NCBI GenBank assembly: GCA_013399855.1
Contig: VXAY01003151.1
Coordinates: 251,466-315,465, forward strand
DNA from: Oxyruncus cristatus
Lineage: Eukaryota; Chordata; Aves; Passeriformes; Cotingidae
DNA: 64,000 nucleotides
Direction: 5' to 3'
In this document: positions 36,145-48,125 of the stretch, one piece after another
Position numbering within the stretch: the stretch's first letter is position 1
Layout of the letters: the number at the start of each line of letters is the position of its first letter
Notes under the pieces: generated by a model
Database searches by the model: none
What the model saw: the letters and a program-made list of their open reading frames with translations, nothing else
What the model was told of the DNA's origin: nothing
Position numbers and translations under genes: made by a program

Positions 36145-36512
36145 AATGTTGGGGTTGTTCAGCCTCAGTAAGAGAAACCCCTGGGGGATTTATTAATGTC
36201 CACAAATACCTGAGGTGGGGGGGAGGAAGGAAGATGGAACCAGGCTCTTCTTGGAACAGCACAGGAGGCAACAGGCTCAATCCAAAAGATGGGAAACTCC
36301 ACTCAAACATAAGAATAAACCTCTTCACTGTGGGAGTGCTCAAATCCCGGAGAAGGCTGCCCAGAGGGGTTATGGAGTTTCCATCCTTGGAGACATTCCA
36401 AACCTGACACTGCACATCCTGCTCTCGTTCATCCTGGTTTCAGCAAAGGGGGGTGGACCAGAGACCTCCAGAGATCCTTCCCAACACGGTTATCCTGTGG
36501 CTCTGTGCATCC
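36145..36512 (+). mobile_element. Diverged CR1 fragment, older subfamily
   Basis: The sense words 'ggttgttcagcctcag', 'actccactcaaacataag', 'tgggagtgctcaaatcccgg' and 'agagatccttcccaac' follow CR1 order with many substitutions and a shortened ending. Divergence suggests an older insertion than its neighbours. Confidence 0.8.
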
Positions 36513-36867
36513 CAGGCATTCCTAGGGCACAGCCAGAGACCACGGGTAAGCGTCCAAAGTCTTCCAACTCTACCTGACATCATTTCTGATGAAGGAAGAG
36601 GCCAGACTCAGGCAAATAAAGTAGGTCCGAGCTTAAAAGCAGCTCAGTGCCTCAGTGACCATGTGCTTCAATTAAACTAAATTAAACTAAACTAATCCAA
36701 ACAGAGTGCCCTGAAGCCCTCTGTGGTCACCTTGATTCGTCAGGTCTTCTCTGCCCTCTGCTAACAATGAAGCAAAGAACGTGACCGAAGGGAACAGGAG
36801 CAGCAGAGCAGAAGTTGTGAGAAACCCAGAACTTCTGGGCAGCTGGATCAGGTTAAACACAGATAAA

Positions 36868-37042
36868 TGAGAGGGGGGTGAGGCCCTGGCAAAGAAACTG
36901 TGGCTGCCCCATCCCTGGAAGTGTCCAAGGCCAGGTTGGATGGGGCTTGGAGCAACCTGGGCTAGTGGTCCCTCCCATGGCAGGGAGTGGAATGAGATGA
37001 GCTTTAAAGTCCTTTCCAACACAAACCATTCTGGGATTCTGG
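36868..37042 (+). mobile_element. CR1 3' fragment with tail
   Basis: Starts at 'agagggggtgaggccctgg', with a short deletion in the 'cacaggttgcccag' block. It ends at 'ccattctgggattctggaat'. Confidence 0.92.
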
Positions 37043-37457
37043 AATTAAGATAAGATATGACGTGTAGAAAGGTGTTTATTCAACTCTCTCTTGCCCAAGT
37101 CTCAAACAATACTCAGTGTTAGACACAAACTTTATTCCGAATGGTGCCTGAGGTTTCACCCACGTTCATCTGGGACAGCAGGAGATGCTCACGATGGCAC
37201 TGTCCTGGACCACGGTACCCTTATATCCTCCTGTGCTGCTGTCTGAGCTCCTCTGAAGCTGCATCCCTACTGCTCAACCATTCCTATGGGCAGGAAGTCA
37301 AGGGAAGGAAGTGATGTGAGATGGAAGGAAGGGGATGGTCAGACACAGATGGAGTTTGCATGGCAGGAAGGTGAGGGATTGGGGTTAATGCCCTGGGCTG
37401 GGATGTGAGGACACAAAAGGCTGTTGGAGGATGTCAGTCTGCTCAGGTGGCACTGGC
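37043..37457. other. Unique spacer between inverted CR1 copies
   Basis: About 415 bp without features. It separates a plus-strand copy from a minus-strand copy, so the pair could fold back if transcribed. Confidence 0.55.
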
Positions 37458-38010
37458 AGACAGGGTTAGAAGGACCTTTAAAGGTCTTCTAGTCCCAAGC
37501 CCCCTGCCATGGGTAGGGACCCCTTCCACTGCCGAGGTTGCTCCAAGCCCTGTCCAACCTGGCCTTGGACACTTCCAGGGCTGGGGCAGCCACAGCTTCT
37601 CTGGGCAACCTGTGCCACTTTTACCATCCTGACTGAAAAAGAACTTCTTCCTTACATCCAATATAAATCAACCTTCTTTTAGTTTAAAGCCATTACCCCT
37701 TGTCCTGTCACAACATTCCCTGCTGAAAAGTTTGTCCCTGTATTTCTTATGGTCTCCTGCAAGAACCAAGAGGCTGCAATGAGATCTTCCTGGAGCTTTT
37801 CCTTTCCAGGTGAACACCCCCAGCTCTCCCAGCCTGGCTCCAGAGCAAAGGGCCTCCAACCCTTGGAGCATCTCCTCTGGACCCGCTCTAACAGTGCCAC
37901 ATCTTTCCTATGTTGGGACCCCAGAGCTGGAGGCAGCACTGCAGGTGGGGTCTCACCAGAGCAGAGTAGACGGGCAGAATCCCCTCCCTTGCCCTGCTGG
38001 CCACCATTCC
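37458..38010 (-). mobile_element. Long CR1 fragment, tail lost
   Basis: Begins at 'agggttagaaggacctttaa' without tail, and extends through 'tgttgggaccccagagctgg' into the C-terminal coding region. The minus-strand words [20 protein letters not shown] and ALEPGWESWG are CR1 ORF2. Confidence 0.93.
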
Positions 38011-38827
38011 TTGGTCTTGGCAAGGTGCAGCTGGAGGTGTCCAAAGCACAGCCCGTGACACAACAAGCAGTTGAGAAGTGAGGACAGTCCAGCCTTTGGC
38101 ACCTGAGCTCGACCTCTGGCCCCTTTCTTTCGCAGTCTAAAGAACCATTGCTGTTTACCTGATGGAAAGTTTTTACAGATCTCCTCATCCCACTGTTCCT
38201 GGCCCCACCCAGGGCACACCCACCCACCTGCGCATCCAGGCGCCCACACACAGCAAGCAACAATGCACCACACCCAGGCAAATATGTGCCCGAGCACCCT
38301 CGTGGTCCACCCCGAGTGAAGGCGTTGAGTTCACCTCCTCTGCAGCTTCCCAGCCTATTGTATCACTCCCGTTCCTCTCTCCCCCGAGTCCTCATCCATT
38401 AACTCATTTAATTGCTGCATTTCGGAATCGATGGGATTTCATCGATTTCCGAGGAGCTGCTCGGGGTTTGGGCTGGCCAGACCAGCTGGCAGTTTTGTTA
38501 TATGCTCTCCCCTCAAATCAATACTTAATAGATGAGAGGGATACTTGAGACTGAATACAATTTTCAGCGGGATGGAAGGTACTTCATTACAACCTGACTG
38601 TCCGCTTTGTTTCCTGCAGCCAATTCGCAAGTCTCTTAAAGTGATCGTAGGCATAACTTAGATCAAAACAAAGCAAATCCCCCATGAGAAAGATAATGCA
38701 CTGGTGCTCCTGGCAATCCCCTCCCTGGAAGGATAAATGGGTTCCATTTCTCTTTTTAAAGGATTCAGCCAAGTTCTAGAGGCAAAAGTCGTAGTTTGAA
38801 AGAAAATTGGTCTTGTTGAAGGGGGAC
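38011..38827. other. Unique sequence, possible conserved noncoding element
   Basis: The segment around 38400-38720 contains the near-palindrome 'aatcgatgggatttcatcga' and several CpG. It has no repeat and no recognisable frame. Confidence 0.35.
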
Positions 38828-38914
38828 GTGAGCCTGGGCAACCTGGTCCAGGTGGCCCTGCTTGAGCAGATCCAGGGGTTCTTTCCAACCTCAACCAGTC
38901 TGTGACTCTGTGAC
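38828..38914 (+). mobile_element. CR1 3' tip, 'gcttgagcag' subfamily
   Basis: 'gcctgggcaacctggtccag', 'cctgcttgagcagatccagg' and 'ccagtctgtgactctgtgac' mark the end of the CR1 subfamily that uses TGCTTGAGCAG. Confidence 0.88.
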
Positions 38915-39767
38915 GGCTCCCAGTACAAACCCAGAGGCACAAAGATTTACATTATCACAAAATCCATCTTCACACTGCTGCCAGCTCATGGGTCTGTGTC
39001 AGTCTTGTGGTACCTGTGGTTCTCCTAAGGCTTCAGATCCTGGAATTGTGCAAGAATGACAGTAGATGCAGACTCAGTAGGCCAAAGCCATTGAGTCTTT
39101 ATTCCCCGATAACTGATGCAACGAGGGATGATCCCACTGTCACCTGATCCTCCCATTCAAACCAGGCTGCAGCTGCCGCAAGTGACTGGACTTGTAAAAT
39201 GGTAAATTGATCCTGGTAAAAGAAATCCAAGGTAAAACCTACATGTAGAATTAAGAAATAGCTAAAGAAATAATCTCACTTACACAGGACAAGCTACAGC
39301 TGGGCTGAACTGGCTTTAGACTATTGTGACAGGCCAGACCAAACAATTGAGTGTAAAGTGGGAAACCAGTTGATGGAACAGCCCCATTCAGCAGGTCCTG
39401 GTGGAACTGGGCAGCATTAACCCCACTGCCAATCCCACCAGCTGTGGGGGTGCTAAATGTTGTCTGTCACTCCTGGCAGAAAGCAGGCTCTGTGTTTTGA
39501 GGGAGATGCCTTTTACACCCAGTGATTTGAGAAATAAACCACATAAATGCATATAAATCACATGAGAGCACAGGAGGGTGAGGCCCACAAAGGATGTGGG
39601 GTTTTTCACACCGATGCTGTGGTGCTGTGGGCACTGGGGCAGCACAGACACAGCTTTGAGTCTGTAACAAAGTGGGAAATGATTTTTAATGTTACTGTAG
39701 GAAACCCTGGAGGAAAGCAAACTTCTGCAAGACACTTAGTGCCACATACATGTGAGAAAAGTGGGCA
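38915..39767. other. Unique sequence, no gene recognised
   Basis: No repeats or plausible exons by eye. Confidence 0.5.
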
Positions 39768-40452
39768 TTTTATATGAGGAGAAGGATTTGGGAATGCTGG
39801 TGGGTGAGAAGCTTGACAAGACCCAGCAATGTGCTCTTGCAGCCCAGAAAACCAAACATGGACTGGGCTGCACCAAAAGCAGAGTGGCCAGCAGGGCAAG
39901 GCAGGGGGTTCTGCCCCTCTGCTCTGTCCTGGTGAGACCCCACCTGCAGTGCTGCCTCCAGCTCCAAACATAGGAAGGATGTGGAGTTGTTGGAGCAGGT
40001 CCAGAGGAGGCCACAGAGATGCTCTGAGAGCTGGAGCCCCTCAGGTCTGGGACAGGCTGGGAGAGCTGGGGGGGTTCAGCTGGAGAAGAGAAGGCTCCAG
40101 GGAGAGCTGAGAGCCCCTTGCAGGGCCTAAAGGGGCTCCAGGAGAGCTGGAGAGGGACTGGGGACAAGGGATGGAGGGACAGGACAAGGGGGAATGGCTT
40201 CCCAGTGCCAGAGGGAAGGGTTAGACGGGATGTTAGAAAGGAATTGTTGGCTGGGAGGGTGGGGAGGCCCTGGCACAGAGAAGCTGTGGCTGCCCCTGGA
40301 TCCCTGGAAGTGTCCAAGGCCAGGTTGGATGGGGCTTGGAGCAACCTGGGCCAGTGGAAGCTGTCCCTGCCCACGGCAGGGGTTGGAACAAGTTGATCTT
40401 TAGGGTCCTTTCCCACCCAAACCATTCTGTGATTCTCTGATTCTTTGATTCA
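39768..40452 (+). mobile_element. Long CR1 fragment with tail
   Basis: Sense copy from the EKDLGMLVGEKLDKTQQCAL coding words through 'gcaggtccagaggaggcc' to 'accattctgtgattctctga'. Two to three frames are needed to follow the protein, so it is dead. It closely mirrors the minus-strand copy at 20022-20700 in extent and subfamily. Confidence 0.95.
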
Positions 40453-41014
40453 GTGTTGGGATACCTGAGGTGTCCACACAGGATGGGAACACAGCCTACA
40501 GGAGACCCAAACCCTCCTGGGCTGGTGCCCTGAGAACAAACAGGAGACCCTCTAATAAATCAGACAGGGACGTTCAGACAAGTGACTCTCACTGTGCATA
40601 ACTCAGGGAAAACAAACCCTCCAAGACACCCATTTCCACGGCTCTTTCCCAGAACCACATTAATATTCAGATGTTTGTCACACCACTTATGCCACAAATC
40701 ATTTCTTTTTAAGCACTGCTTCTTTGTGCTTTGTATAAATCTCTCTGCAGAAGAAACCCAGCAATTATGTTAAGCTCTCTTCAAGTAATTCAAGCCTTTA
40801 TCATCCCAGTGCCGGTGTCTGCTTGTCTGGGGTGTGTACTGTCACACTCTGCTTGCATTTTATGAGTCTAAGAACCCATTTTCACACTGACAGGTTTTGA
40901 CTACGTTTCTGGATATAAAACCAGTGAATCCACACCTGAGATGGAAAATGATAGAAAGACTATCAAACAACTTTTAAACTTAAAATCAGAGAAGTCTCCC
41001 TTGGTCTTTGGAGA
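40453..41014. other. Unique sequence, nothing recognised
   Basis: AT-rich without features. Confidence 0.55.
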
Positions 41015-41085
41015 AATCATAGAAACACAGAACAGTTCAGGTTGGAAGGGACTTTAAGAATCATCTACTTCCAACCCCTTCAGGC
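41015..41085 (-). mobile_element. CR1 3' tip with tail
   Basis: 'aatcatagaaacacagaac' then 'aggttggaagggacttta' and 'acttccaaccccttcagg'. Confidence 0.85.
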
Positions 41086-41959
41086 TGAAATCAAAGCATA
41101 AATATTGAACAAAAATATAAGATGTGAGGAAATGCTCCAAACCTAATTCCATCATTTAGGTAACTGGAAAGTAACAGGTAATTTGCACCTGCAGACCTCA
41201 GGTAAGGCCAGAAGCTTATTAGACCTCCTGAGACACAAAATGATGGGATGAGGAAAGAGTAGGAATAGAATTAATAATTTATTTATGGCCTGCACTGCCT
41301 GAGGGGAGTGAGATGCAGTGTGGGGAGGGGAAAATGTAATATACCATAAAATGTCTATTGATTTTCCACATCTCATAGATTTATCTATTTTACGTGAAAG
41401 GCTCATGTTTGAACAGATTTTATAGGTCTTTCCTGGGGGAGGAGATTGAGTGATCAGCGAAGAAAGGGTGAAGCCTGGAAAAATATTCACTTCTGGACAC
41501 CAAAGGGTCCCTGCCTGTATTATCTTCCTTATCTGGCTCATTCTGGCTGGTTTATTTTTCATCTTCCTGGGGTCTCTGGCAGTACTTGGAATGAAATCTC
41601 TCTGGTTTGTCCAGGACTTGCTGGGTTTGGGCAGTCCTGTACTAATGGATTTCTCATGGATACCAACAATGAGCTGTTGGGTACCACCACGGGGCTCCTG
41701 AGCCTGCACTGGTCCATGTGACATCTCTGAACTGCGCAGGGAAGGAGGGAGGAGACATCTGGAGACCTGGAGATCTTTCAGTGAAATCCTCTTTCAGGGC
41801 ATGTTCCTGTGTGAGGTTGGCTCTCTGATGTTCTTCTGTCACGGCTCTGGCAGAGTTTGATTTGCTAAAACCCAGACACACACGTGGGTGCCTCAGACTT
41901 TGCTGCTCTTGGGTCTTCCTGCCTTGCACTGCAGTGAAAGTGGGTTGGAGAGACTCTGC
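41086..41959. other. Unique sequence, no gene recognised
   Basis: A 190-codon minus-strand frame (41152-41724) overlaps two plus-strand frames. None shows motifs. Confidence 0.5.
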
Positions 41960-42335
41960 TCTGGGACAGACTGGGAGAGCTGGGGGGGTTCCCCTGGAGA
42001 AGAGAAGGCTCCAGGGAGAGCTGAGAGCCCCTTGCAGGGCCTAAAGGGGCTCCAGGAGAGCTGGAGAGGGACTGGGAACAAGGGATGGAGGGACAGGCCA
42101 AGGGGAATGGCTTCAAATTGACAGAGAGCAGGTTTAGATTCTTGGCTGTGAGGGTGCGGAGGCCCTGGCACAGGTTGCCCAGAGGAGCTGTGGCTGCCCC
42201 TGGATCTCTGGAAGTGTCCAAGGCCAGGTTGGAGCAAACTGGGCTGGTGGAAGGTGTCCCTGCCCATGGCAGGGGCTGGAATGGGATGATCTTTAGGGTC
42301 CCTTCCAACCCAAGCCATTGTAAGGTTTCCATGAT
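41960..42335 (+). mobile_element. CR1 fragment with tail remnant
   Basis: Sense copy from 'tctgggacagactgggagag' to 'caagccattgtaaggtttcc'. Its 'gggacaagg'-type block is changed to 'ggacaggccaagggg', and the ATTAGATATTA block is deleted. Confidence 0.92.
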
Positions 42336-43300
42336 ATTCAGGCAGCTCATTTCACAGCTGAGATCTGTTCCCCACACGGGCGCTCGAGGGGCTTTCCTTT
42401 GCAGGCCGCCGAGGTGGGTCCCACGGATTGTCCATGTGCGATGGAATGTTGGGGCCTCCACAGCTCAGGTGGCCTCAGCGGCCTTTCACAGGACTTTGGT
42501 GGGTTTGGGGTGGTTGGTGGGTTTAAAGGTGTCAGTGGTGTCTCCGTGCCTTGAGGGGTTTCTCAATGGGCTGGTTTGGGGCTGGTTGTTTTCCGTGCTG
42601 ACTGTGGGGGCCAGAAAACAGATATTGGGAGAGTGGGAGGGAGAAGGAGGGCAGGAAAGGTGCAAATAGGTGACAATACTAATGAGAGCGACTGAGGGTA
42701 ACCAAGAAATAACAATATAGTGTTTCTGTTATTATTTATTACATCACATTTAGTATACAAAGTCGGGGTGTTTTTAGTGCCCTTTGTAGTGCAGTCAGAG
42801 GTAAATTTGGCAACCCTCAAGTTGTGCTCGTGCTGAAATGCATCACATGTGGCCATCCTGACTTCCTAAATCAGCTGAACAGCAGGATAATGAATTGCTG
42901 GAGAGGGAAAGCAACTGCACACTGAGCAGTTCTTTCATTTGCCTTCCCCAGCTTATGGATCCAACTCTCCAGTGGCACTTTGCCCAGTTCATTTTACTTT
43001 AGCAGCTGGTGAATGAAAAAGTGATCAGGAAGCATTTCCAATAAATGTAATTACTCCTCTGCTGGGGAGGGTTGTGGCAAAGGCAGCCCAGCAACATTTT
43101 ATATGAAACAATAAAAAGGGGGAGAATAAATTAAATGGGGAGGGTTTTCTTGAGAAATTCCAGCTTGACTAGATTCTCATGGGTTAAAGGAAACCACCAC
43201 TGAAGTCCTAACCTGGTGAAAGTCAGGGAAGAGCTACTTCAGCTGTGGAAAGAATTCCCTCCAGTGGATCTACATGCTCTGCTAGTGCTAGAATGGCAAG
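42336..43300. other. Unique sequence, no gene recognised
   Basis: A G/T-rich patch at 42490-42610 and otherwise nothing. Confidence 0.5.
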
Positions 43301-43555
43301 TTCATAGAATCACAGAATGGTTTGGACTGGAATGAAAAGATCATCTCATTCCAACCCCCTGCCATGGGCAGGGACACCTTCCACCATCCCAGGTTGCTCC
43401 AACCTGGCCTTGGACACTTCCAGGGATCCAGGGGCAGCCACAGCTTCTCTGGGCAACCTGTGCCAGGCCCTCCCCACCCTCCCAGGGAAGGATTTCTTCC
43501 AAACATCTGATCTAAATCTCTCCTGAGTTTAAAACAATTCCCCCTTGTCCCATCT
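43301..43555 (-). mobile_element. CR1 3' fragment with tail
   Basis: 'ttcatagaatcacagaatgg' is a near-perfect tail. The 'ccccgtcc' piece is deleted between 'ggttgctcc' and 'aacctggcc'. The minus-strand frame gives RRDLDQMFGRNPSLGGWGGP, a frame-shifted CR1 C-terminus. Confidence 0.94.
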
Positions 43556-45232
43556 CTGTCTGCCCAGTTGAAGTTGCTGGTGGAAATAAGAGCCGTTTTA
43601 ATGCAGGAACAACTGGATGCTCCCCTGGGAAGAGGATCTGGCTGTGCAGGGGCCATCCCCACCACAGCTGCTGGCACAACAGCTCTGGCACTGAAACTCT
43701 GCCCCTGTGCTCTGCAGTGACAGGTTGCAGAGCTGCAGCCACGAAGCGTGGCCTCTGTCTGGGCAAACATGGCCCACGTCAGAAAAACTTACCCCCCTGA
43801 GTTCATCCAGCCCAAAGGCACTCCTGGAAAGCCCGCTTTGAAGTACAGAAGAAAGGAAAGACAAGAGAAAGGAACATCAGCTCGGAGGTGAGATTATTCC
43901 CTCCTGTTCAGATGTTCCTGCAAAAATATTGCTGTGCCACAACAGAAGGAAAAAAAAAAGAAAAGCTGAGGTGGTTTGTTTCTTAGTTTTTTTGGGTTTC
44001 TTAATAAATTCTACTGAACGTTGTTCAAATGCTCCCCGAGGAATAAAAAGGAATGTTGCATCAAAACTGCAGCTTCTCTTTTCTTTTACTGGAAGTTTCA
44101 AAAGGCTGTCTGGTGGGTTTGAGTGGAATTCCATCAGAACAGGCATTTTCCCTGTGAACTTTTCTTTGACAGAGAAGAGTTCAGTGAAAAGGTTCTGCAG
44201 CTGCAGACATGGACCAAGGGAGAAATCGCTGTGTCCTGAGTGTGGACCACAGGAGCTTTATGTTGGTGTCAGATCTTCGTGTCTCAGAGGAATCTGAGCC
44301 TGGAGAGAAGATGCTCCAGTTCACTTCCCAGGGCTGAGAAACACTGGCTGGCCACGACACCTGATTTCTGTGCCTGCCTGACCCAGCACAGCCCTAAGTG
44401 ACCTGTCTGGAGTCACACAGGTAATTCCTAGAGAGCAGGAATGGAACACAGGTCCTTTCAGCTCCACAGCTGTGTCAAAACTTGTCAATCTCTTTGGCTT
44501 TGGGGACTCTCCACTGATACCTGGCTTGGTCACTCCAAAATGGGAATCCTTTAGGTCTTCAAATCGGAAAAACATTACCCAGTTGAGAGATGTTGTAAGC
44601 TGGGTTCAGTAATATGAGTCTTAGTGCCCCCAAATCCTACCTGGGTACCTAAAGAAAGGAGCTGAGTTCTCAAAGGAGCTCTGAAATCAGCCCTGCTGCT
44701 CAGGCACCTCAATATGTATCTCTGAACCTGACTCCAGGTCCTCTCTTGATGTTCCTCGAGCTTCAGCTTCCCTTCCATCTGTACCACACTTACATCCTCA
44801 GCTCTCTTCTAGTGTTTCAGACAGTGACCAACTCTCCCACCAGCCAAAGGCCACAGGGGACCATTTCCCTTTCCTCTGTGAGCCAGACTCGGTAAAACTG
44901 AGTTTACAAACGCTTTCATCAGCAGTGCTCAGTGTGTCTTCAGTGAGTGATGGGCTGTGGCCACTGATGACTGGCAGGAGTGGTTTGTCCTCCAAAGCTG
45001 CTGCTGCTTTCAGCATCCACAGGCCAGTTAAAACCCTTGGGTCTTGCCTGGCTTGGTTTGCAGCCTCATGTCATGTCACAGTTTACAGCTGAGATCCTTT
45101 AAACTGAGCCCTTCACAGCCATCCAAGTTGCTCTCAGGAGAGGCCTTTAGGGTTTTAGTTGTGCATAAATCCCTGCACCCATCACACCACAACCTGCTCC
45201 AGTGCAAACACCGAACACTCTGCGAGCTGGAA
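43556..45232. other. Unique sequence, no gene recognised
   Basis: About 1.7 kb without CR1. Open frames (43929-44297, 44575-44787) lack motifs. Confidence 0.5.
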
Positions 45233-45415
45233 AATCAGAGAATCCCAGAATGGTTTGGGTTGGAAGGGACCTTAAAACCCATCCAGCTCCAACCCCCTGC
45301 CATGGGCAGGGACACCTGGCACTAGACCAGGGTGTTCCAAGCCCCGTTGAACACTTCCAGGGGTGGGGAATCCACAACCTCCCTGGGCAATCAGTCGCTC
45401 CTGGCCAAGACTGTG
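45233..45415 (-). mobile_element. CR1 3' fragment with tail
   Basis: 'aatcagagaatcccagaatgg' opens the copy. A 12-base deletion fuses 'ccccgttgaacacttcc'. Ends near 'ctcctggccaagactgtg'. Confidence 0.92.
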
Positions 45416-45456
45416 CTCAGTGTGGATAAACAGAGTGGATTCCAGTGGGAGGGGAG

Positions 45457-45513
45457 TCCTCACACCAGAGGTTGATTGACCCTCACACCAGAGGTTGATT
45501 GACCCTCACACCA
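45457..45513. repeat. 23-bp direct repeat, 2.4 copies
   Basis: The unit 'ctcacaccagaggttgattg' plus 'acc' occurs twice in full and once in part, with no mismatch. This indicates a recent slippage event beside a CR1 end. Confidence 0.9.
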
Positions 45514-46297
45514 TGCTGAGGAAGGTGGGTTTCCAGGAGATGCCTCAGCTGCTGCTCTGCCAAACGAAACAGGAATTTAAAAGGCAAAGCCCCAGCCCAT
45601 CACTCACTGAAGACACCTCCACCCTGCGCATAATGCCTGACCTTTTGCATTATTGAATATCCTCATTGCCATAAAAAGGATTGATTTTCTTCCCAGGTGG
45701 TGATGGATGGCGAGATACAACCCAGGGGGAAGAGCTGCAAATTAACCTGGGTCAAAGATACCCTCCAAGCCCTTTTCCTTTCTTACCCATGTACCCAAGA
45801 GCATCTAAAGCAGCAGCAGGTCCCCTAATTAACCAACTGAAGGCTGTAATTCCTCAGTACATCAATGGATTTGGGCACCACACAGCTGCCTGGGTAGGGA
45901 TGGATGACTTAATTTGCAATCATTAATTTATTAAGGATTTAAATTTTTAAGTCAGTCTTAAAAGGCAATGGGGGCTCAACAAAACTGAACACTGAATTTT
46001 AGACTGTCAGAGCAGGGGCTGGGAGCAGTTCTACCCCTGTCTTTAAAATCTTATTGTGATTAAACTCTTTGATCACAGCCCACTGCTGCTGTTTCTAGGC
46101 TTTCCTGGACAGAAACTGTCTTGGGATGAACAAAATATCTCGTTTTCGGGATGTTTCCTTCTTTGACTTTTACTGAGATTGAGGCTGACAGTGGAATATC
46201 AGTTTGAACGAAAAGTCCAGCATTTTGATTTTTTTTTTTTTTAAGAAACAAGTTGGATTTTTTTTTTTTTCTGTTTGTGATTGAAACAACTGAGTTT
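45514..46297. other. Unique sequence with paired T-tracts
   Basis: Two T-tracts at 46229-46271 are separated by 'aagaaacaagttgga'. No gene was seen. Confidence 0.5.
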
Positions 46298-46487
46298 AAG
46301 CCTTGGCACGGGTTGCCCAGAGAAGCTGTGGCTGCCCCTGGATCCCTGGAAGTGTCGAAGGCCAGGTTGGACGGGGCTTGGAGCAACCTGGGATAGTGGA
46401 AGGTGTTCCTGTCCATGGCAGGGGGTTGGAATGAGATGAGCTTTAAGGGCCCTTCCAACCCAAACCATTCTGGGATTCCGGGAAGAG
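46298..46487 (+). mobile_element. CR1 3' fragment with tail
   Basis: Sense copy from 'agccttggcacgggttgccc' to 'ccattctgggattccggg'. It faces a minus-strand copy only about 210 bp away. Confidence 0.94.
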
Positions 46488-46698
46488 AGAAGACTCCCAT
46501 AAAACTGAGACTTGGCAATCCCGTCCCCACCACACAGGCCACCCTCAGCCAGGAAGATTTGTGGCTTTGTTGCCACAATTAACGCCCAGAAATGGCTGGA
46601 AGTCATCCAGAGAGTAGAATCTCCCAAGGGAGGGCTGAGAGCCTCCAGGGCAGGTCGGTGCTTCCAGCTGTGTGTCGCACCATTCCACACCCATGTGG

Positions 46699-46855
46699 GA
46701 TCACAGAATCCCAGGATGGTTTGGATTGGAAGGGATCTTAATGATCATCCAGTTCCAACCCTCTGCCATGGGCCGGGACACCTTCCACTAGCCCAAGTTG
46801 CTCTGAGCCCTGTCCAACCTGGCCCTGGACACCTCCAGAGATGGGGAAACATAGT
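46699..46855 (-). mobile_element. CR1 3' fragment with tail
   Basis: 'gatcacagaatcccaggatgg' to 'ccagagatggggaaaca'. Inverted partner of the copy at 46298-46487. Confidence 0.93.
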
Positions 46856-47579
46856 CATGTAAGTCTCCAGTAAAAAGCATTTTTGGGTCTTTTCTGGAGG
46901 CTGATGTGTCTCAACCATCAGAAAAAAATAGTTACCTTCAGACACAGGAACAACAACACATTTGTCCTGCCCACAACAAATTTGATTCCTGCCTGGGGAA
47001 GGCACTGGTGGTGTCAGGTTATTGTAACTCTCCCACAGACATGTTAGAAATGTGTGAATTGGAAGTTCATTAAGTCAGATTCCTGGTATGTGGGGAGAAA
47101 AAAAACCGGTTTCTTTGAGTTTTTTAAGGAGTTGAGACATCTTTAAGTAACAACCTCTGTGTAATTACACTGCTTCATTTCCTTCTGAGGCTCTGAGGTC
47201 ACCTTCCTAATGGGAACAAGATCATCAGAGCAAAAGCAATCCCCTCAGATGGCTGTAAATCTGATGTGCTGCAGGTCAGCACCACCCCAACACAGGGTGA
47301 ATTCCCTCCCCACCACAATGCTGGTTGTGGAGCACGTGCAAGGTCCACGTTTCCCAGCCACAGGACAGACAAAGTGGGCGTGAAATGATAAAAATGTCCT
47401 CAAAGTACTCCGTGAGTCCTTCCTGCTCTTCCTAAATTACGTTAATGTTCGACTTGGAGCGAGAGAACCTGCAGGGAGATCACTTTGATTTAGGGTTGTT
47501 GGTGGGGTTTATTTTAATCCTGTGTTGATTTAAGACCATTGTGAAGTAGCTGAGCAGCATCCAGAGCCCTAAATCACAG
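46856..47579. other. Unique sequence, no gene recognised
   Basis: No repeats or coding signal were recognised. Confidence 0.55.
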
Positions 47580-47770
47580 GGTGTCACAGGCTTGTGAAGT
47601 CACAGAGGTGCTGGTTGGAAGGGACGTTAAATCGGAGAGATGGTTGTTGGAAGGGACATTAAATCGGAGAGATGGTTGTTGGAAGGGTCATTAAATTGGA
47701 GAGATGGTTGTTGGAAGGGACATCTGGTCCAGCCTTTGGCTCAAGGCAGGACTGACACCCACACTGGTTC
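47580..47770 (-). mobile_element. Probable CR1 3' end with an internal 32-bp tandem repeat
   Basis: The left tip words 'gtcacagaggtgctggttgg' and the right-hand 'atctggtccagcctttggct' plus 'caaggcagg' bracket a repeat (47613-47722). The unit 'gttggaagggacattaaatc' plus 'ggagagatggtt' occurs about 3.3 times. The CR1 head itself appears amplified. Homology beyond 47770 is too weak to follow. Confidence 0.6.
47613..47722. repeat. 32-bp tandem repeat, about 3.3 copies
   Basis: Successive units start with GTTGGAAGGG and end with GAGAGATGGTT and differ at only two or three positions. Confidence 0.9.
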
Positions 47771-47912
47771 ACACCAGTTGTGGCTTTGCCCAGCCGAGAC
47801 GTGACAGTCTCTGGGGGTGGAGAGACCCCAATCCGTGTGACACTCTCCAGAGATTCCCTTTCCTCCTAGGCATGTTTTTATCCAGTGCCCAACCTGAGCC
47901 TCCCAAGCTGCA

Positions 47913-48125
47913 ATCACAGAATCATGGAATTGTTAAGGTTGGAAAAGACCTCTGGGGTCATCGAGTCCAACCGTTACCTCAGCACTGTGTTCACCACTAA
48001 ACCACGTCCCCAAGTGCCACATCCACACACCTTTGGAACACTTCCAGGGAGGGTTATGCCATTCCAACATTTCCCTGGGCAGCCTGTTCCAGTGCTTGAC
48101 CACCTTCTTGAGCAAGAAATTGGCC
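47913..48125 (-). mobile_element. CR1 fragment, 'gaattgttaaggttgg' subfamily
   Basis: 'atcacagaatcatggaattg' opens the copy. 'gtgccacatccacacacc' and 'cagcctgttccagtgcttga' follow, ending at 'ttgagcaagaaattggcc'. It belongs to the same subfamily as 3476-3745 and 51101-51385. Confidence 0.92.

Noticed and set aside
39736..40425. 229-codon minus-strand open frame
   Set aside because: It is entirely antisense to the long CR1 copy at 39768-40452.
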